From assembly GCA_012840725.1 (NCBI GenBank), contig DURQ01000058.1:1-43318 (forward strand): DNA of 43,318 bases. Direction: 5' to 3'. Position 1 is the first letter of the stretch; the number at the start of each line of letters is the position of its first letter. A program made the translations under genes and the position numbers. Shown here piece after piece: positions 41,718 to 43,318 of the stretch. Source of the DNA: Bacillota bacterium. Lineage in GTDB: Bacteria > Bacillota > Limnochordia > Darwinibacteriales > Darwinibacteriaceae. The notes beneath the pieces are model-generated. The model did not search any database. It was not told the origin of the DNA and was given only the letters and a program-made list of their open reading frames with translations.

Positions 41718-42122
41718 GTGGACGCAACGATGGACGACGTCTTTTTTCTGTATGAACAGAAAGTGGCCCCCCTCTCCAGCGCGCAGAAGGAAAAGCTCCT
41801 GGCAGCCAGGGATGAGGGCATGTCGCCCTTTGTCATAGGGTGCGCCATCCTCAGGGCAAAGCAGGAGCAGCGGCGCAGCCGTTTGAAGGGCAAAGAAAAG
41901 CACATCTCCTTCAATTACATCTACCGCATCATCGAAGACTGGCTCAACCACGGGATCACCACCGAGGAGCGTTTTCGCGCTTACTGGCCGGCCCTGACGG
42001 AGGATCAGGACAAGAACGGAGGAGACAAAGGCTATGGTGCTCAGGCGAAAATCCGTAAAGAAGACTTCACCTACACCCCGACCAAGCAGGATCGCAGCCT
42101 TTTCTCATTCCTGGATGAGTAA
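41718..42122 (+). CDS. Minimal DnaD-domain (DDBH2-type) protein
   Basis: The 134-residue protein resembles only the C-terminal DnaD domain. FFLYEQKVAPLSSAQKEKLLAARDEGMSPFVIGCAI is the typical first half, and FNYIYRIIEDWLNHGITTEE carries the YIxxILxxWxxxGI-like motif involved in DNA binding. The N-terminal winged-helix domain of B. subtilis DnaD (232 residues) is absent. The GTG start lies ideally after GGAGGTGATT. It overlaps the following AAA+ loader gene by 8 bases, so the pair probably acts together in loading the replicative helicase. Confidence 0.82.
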   Translation: MDATMDDVFFLYEQKVAPLSSAQKEKLLAARDEGMSPFVIGCAILRAKQEQRRSRLKGKEKHISFNYIYRIIEDWLNHGITTEERFRAYWPALTEDQDKNGGDKGYGAQAKIRKEDFTYTPTKQDRSLFSFLDE

Positions 42123-42855
42123 GTACGGCCTCAGGCGCAGCCTCCGGGGCGAGGCCTGCCCGGTCTGCGGCGAAGTTCGCTATAAGATCTATAAAAGCCA
42201 CCCCTTTCCCGTGCCAGCGGAACTCGGCCGGGGGCTGTGGCTTTTAACTGACTGTGCCTGCATCAGGAACGAGCGCTCTCAGGAGCGCAGGGAGCGGGAG
42301 CAGCTTCTCGCGGTGCCTGCCGCCCATCCACTTCCTCCAGCCCTGCAGGGCAAGACGTTTTCTGGGTTTAGGGTCAGCGAGCTGAACAGGAAGGCGTACG
42401 AAGACAGCTTCGCCTTTGCCCGCAATTTCGAGAAGATCACAGACGGCCGGGGGATTATCCTGGTCGGCCCTCCAGGTACCGGCAAGACCCATCTGGCCGC
42501 TGCCGTAGCCAATGAGCTGAGAGGCAGATTCTCGGTGGCCTTTGTCTATCTGCCCCTCCTGCTGGAGCAGATGCGCCTCACCACCGTTCCCCTGGAACCG
42601 CTGCTGCAGGCGGATCTGCTTGTACTGGACGATCTGGGGAGCGAGAGAGTTACGGACTGGACCGTTGAGCGCCTGCTGATCATTGTGGACGGTCGCTTGA
42701 ACAACCTCAAGCCGACTGTCTTTACTACCAATTATGATCTTAAAGACCTGGATAAGCGCGTTGGCGCCCGGGTTGCATCCCGGGTTATCGGCAGCAACCT
42801 TCACCTCTTCCTCAAAGGCCCCGATTACCGGCTGCTGCATGTTAAGTATTCTTAG
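42115..42855 (+). CDS. DnaC/DnaI-like AAA+ helicase loader
   Basis: The 246-residue protein has an N-terminal zinc-binding region (C15, C18 in CPVCGE; C47, C49 in DCACI) and an AAA+ ATPase domain with Walker A GPPGTGKT (118-125), Walker B LLVLDDLG and an arginine-rich end (KRVGARVASRVIGSN). This layout matches DnaI/DnaC, which opens and loads the DnaB-type replicative helicase. The ATG at 42115 lies inside the end of the DnaD-like gene. IstB transposition helpers are similar but lack the zinc region and would sit beside a transposase, which is absent. Its stop codon overlaps that of the convergent permease. Confidence 0.88.
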   Translation: MSKYGLRRSLRGEACPVCGEVRYKIYKSHPFPVPAELGRGLWLLTDCACIRNERSQERREREQLLAVPAAHPLPPALQGKTFSGFRVSELNRKAYEDSFAFARNFEKITDGRGIILVGPPGTGKTHLAAAVANELRGRFSVAFVYLPLLLEQMRLTTVPLEPLLQADLLVLDDLGSERVTDWTVERLLIIVDGRLNNLKPTVFTTNYDLKDLDKRVGARVASRVIGSNLHLFLKGPDYRLLHVKYS

Positions 42856-43318
42856 CGGGCTACTACTACCCTTTTTTCCACTACACTCACCAGGCGTGAT
42901 ACGGCGAAGGTCATAACGAAGTAGATGACCGCCACGGCCAGCCAGACCTCAAAGGGCCGGAAGGTGCGGCCGATGATGATCTGGCCTTTGCGCACCAGTT
43001 CCTCCAGGGCGATGATGGAAACGAGAGATGAATCCTTGAGCAGAGCGATGAACTCGTTTCCCAGGGGGGGCAGGATGCGGCGGAAGGCCTGGGGCAGGAT
43101 GATCAGTCCCATGGTCTGGGCGCCCGAGAGTCCCAAAGAGGAGGACGCTTCCCACTGCCCTTTATCGATGGACTGGATGCCCGACCGCACGATTTCGCCC
43201 ACATAGGCGCCGCTGTTGATGCTCAGGGCGAGGATGGCGGCGGTGTAGGCGGGTATGGGCCGGGAGATCAGGCTGGGCAGCCCGTAGAAGATGAGGAAGG
43301 TCTGCACCAGGAGGGGAG
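42852..43318 (-). CDS. Polar amino-acid ABC transporter permease (5' end missing)
   Basis: The frame runs off the right edge of the window, so the N-terminus is missing; about 155 residues are visible. The visible start reads PLLVQTFLIFYGLP, typical of HisM/GlnP/ArtQ-type permeases, where RGTP normally precedes it. The EAA loop is clear (QWEASSSLGLSGAQTM, then ILPQAFRRILPPLGNEFI), followed by KDSSLVSIIALEEL and a last membrane helix. It imports polar amino acids such as glutamine, arginine or histidine; the substrate is unresolved. Its TAA overlaps the loader's TAG, and no terminator separates the two. Confidence 0.93.
   Translation of the reverse strand, partial: PLLVQTFLIFYGLPSLISRPIPAYTAAILALSINSGAYVGEIVRSGIQSIDKGQWEASSSLGLSGAQTMGLIILPQAFRRILPPLGNEFIALLKDSSLVSIIALEELVRKGQIIIGRTFRPFEVWLAVAVIYFVMTFAVSRLVSVVEKRVVVAR

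Noticed and set aside
42115-42855. Possible IstB transposition protein and thus an insertion sequence
   Set aside because: No transposase or terminal inverted repeats are nearby, and the N-terminal zinc cysteines and the overlapping DnaD-domain gene fit a helicase loader.
1-43318. tRNA, rRNA, CRISPR arrays, prophage or insertion sequences
   Set aside because: I looked in all intergenic gaps and at both strands and saw no cloverleaf, regular repeat-spacer pattern, integrase, transposase or attachment-site repeat.

Overview
The window is 43.3 kb of GC-rich (roughly 58-60%), densely coding bacterial chromosome. It holds 39 protein genes, two of them cut by the window ends. I see no tRNA or rRNA gene, insertion sequence, prophage or CRISPR array. 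No gene-free stretch exceeds about 165 bases; the longest is 14770-14932. The gene content points to a member of the Bacillota (Firmicutes): cdaA-cdaR-glmM, acpS-nnr-alr, an AddAB-type helicase-nuclease, a DnaD-domain protein beside a DnaC/DnaI-like loader, a YmfF/YmfH-like M16 pair, and a CwlD-like germination amidase that suggests a spore former. High GC, a Ski2/Mtr4-like helicase, an ADP-dependent sugar kinase and a PotD with no lipobox fit a deep-branching lineage (Limnochordia- or Symbiobacteria-like) better than Bacilli. That placement is inference; no phylogenetic marker here settles it.

Layout. 1-2434: two MacB/FtsX-type permeases, the first incomplete. 2458-6374: a spermidine/putrescine-type ABC operon (potABCD) behind a near-consensus sigma-A promoter, ended by a hairpin shared with the convergent tex gene. 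6364-9251: tex (minus) and a YigZ/IMPACT-family gene (plus) diverge from an 83-bp gap. 9281-10761: a TPM-domain membrane protein and LemA, with their own promoter and terminator. 10795-11562 (minus): an odd RING-like zinc domain, membrane helix and binding-protein-like domain in one protein. 11664-13473: RNase HI and an unrecognised helical protein. 13470-14769 (minus): a NifU-like scaffold and epoxyqueuosine reductase (queG), separated by an internal terminator. 14933-15853: ribokinase.

15943-32729 is a long same-strand run with tiny gaps or overlaps: Ski2-like helicase, HAD phosphatase, AddB-like and AddA-like subunits, two M16 peptidase-family proteins, 5-formyl-THF cyclo-ligase, glycerol kinase, deoxyribose-phosphate aldolase, a LolA-like/TPR exported protein, an RsmC-like methyltransferase and CwlD. 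The sugar genes (rbsK, glpK, deoC) would feed ribose, glycerol and deoxyribose phosphates into central metabolism. 32744-35854: an ADP-dependent sugar kinase behind a palindromic candidate operator, a small unknown flavodoxin-like protein and a class V aminotransferase. 35876-41692: c-di-AMP synthesis and cell-wall precursor genes (cdaA, cdaR, glmM), then acpS, nnr and alr. 41718-42855: a minimal DnaD-domain protein and its AAA+ helicase-loader partner. 42852-43318 (minus): the end of a polar amino-acid ABC permease.

I did not find a clearly new multi-gene system. The best leads are the RING-membrane-binding-protein chimera (10795-11562), the AddB-like subunit with no Walker A whose AddA partner also carries an iron-sulfur-type cysteine set (19038-24726), the bacterial ADP-dependent sugar kinase with a palindrome upstream (32744-34228), the LolA-like/TPR fusion (30168-31379) and the hairpin that buries the cwlD ribosome binding site (31974-32012).
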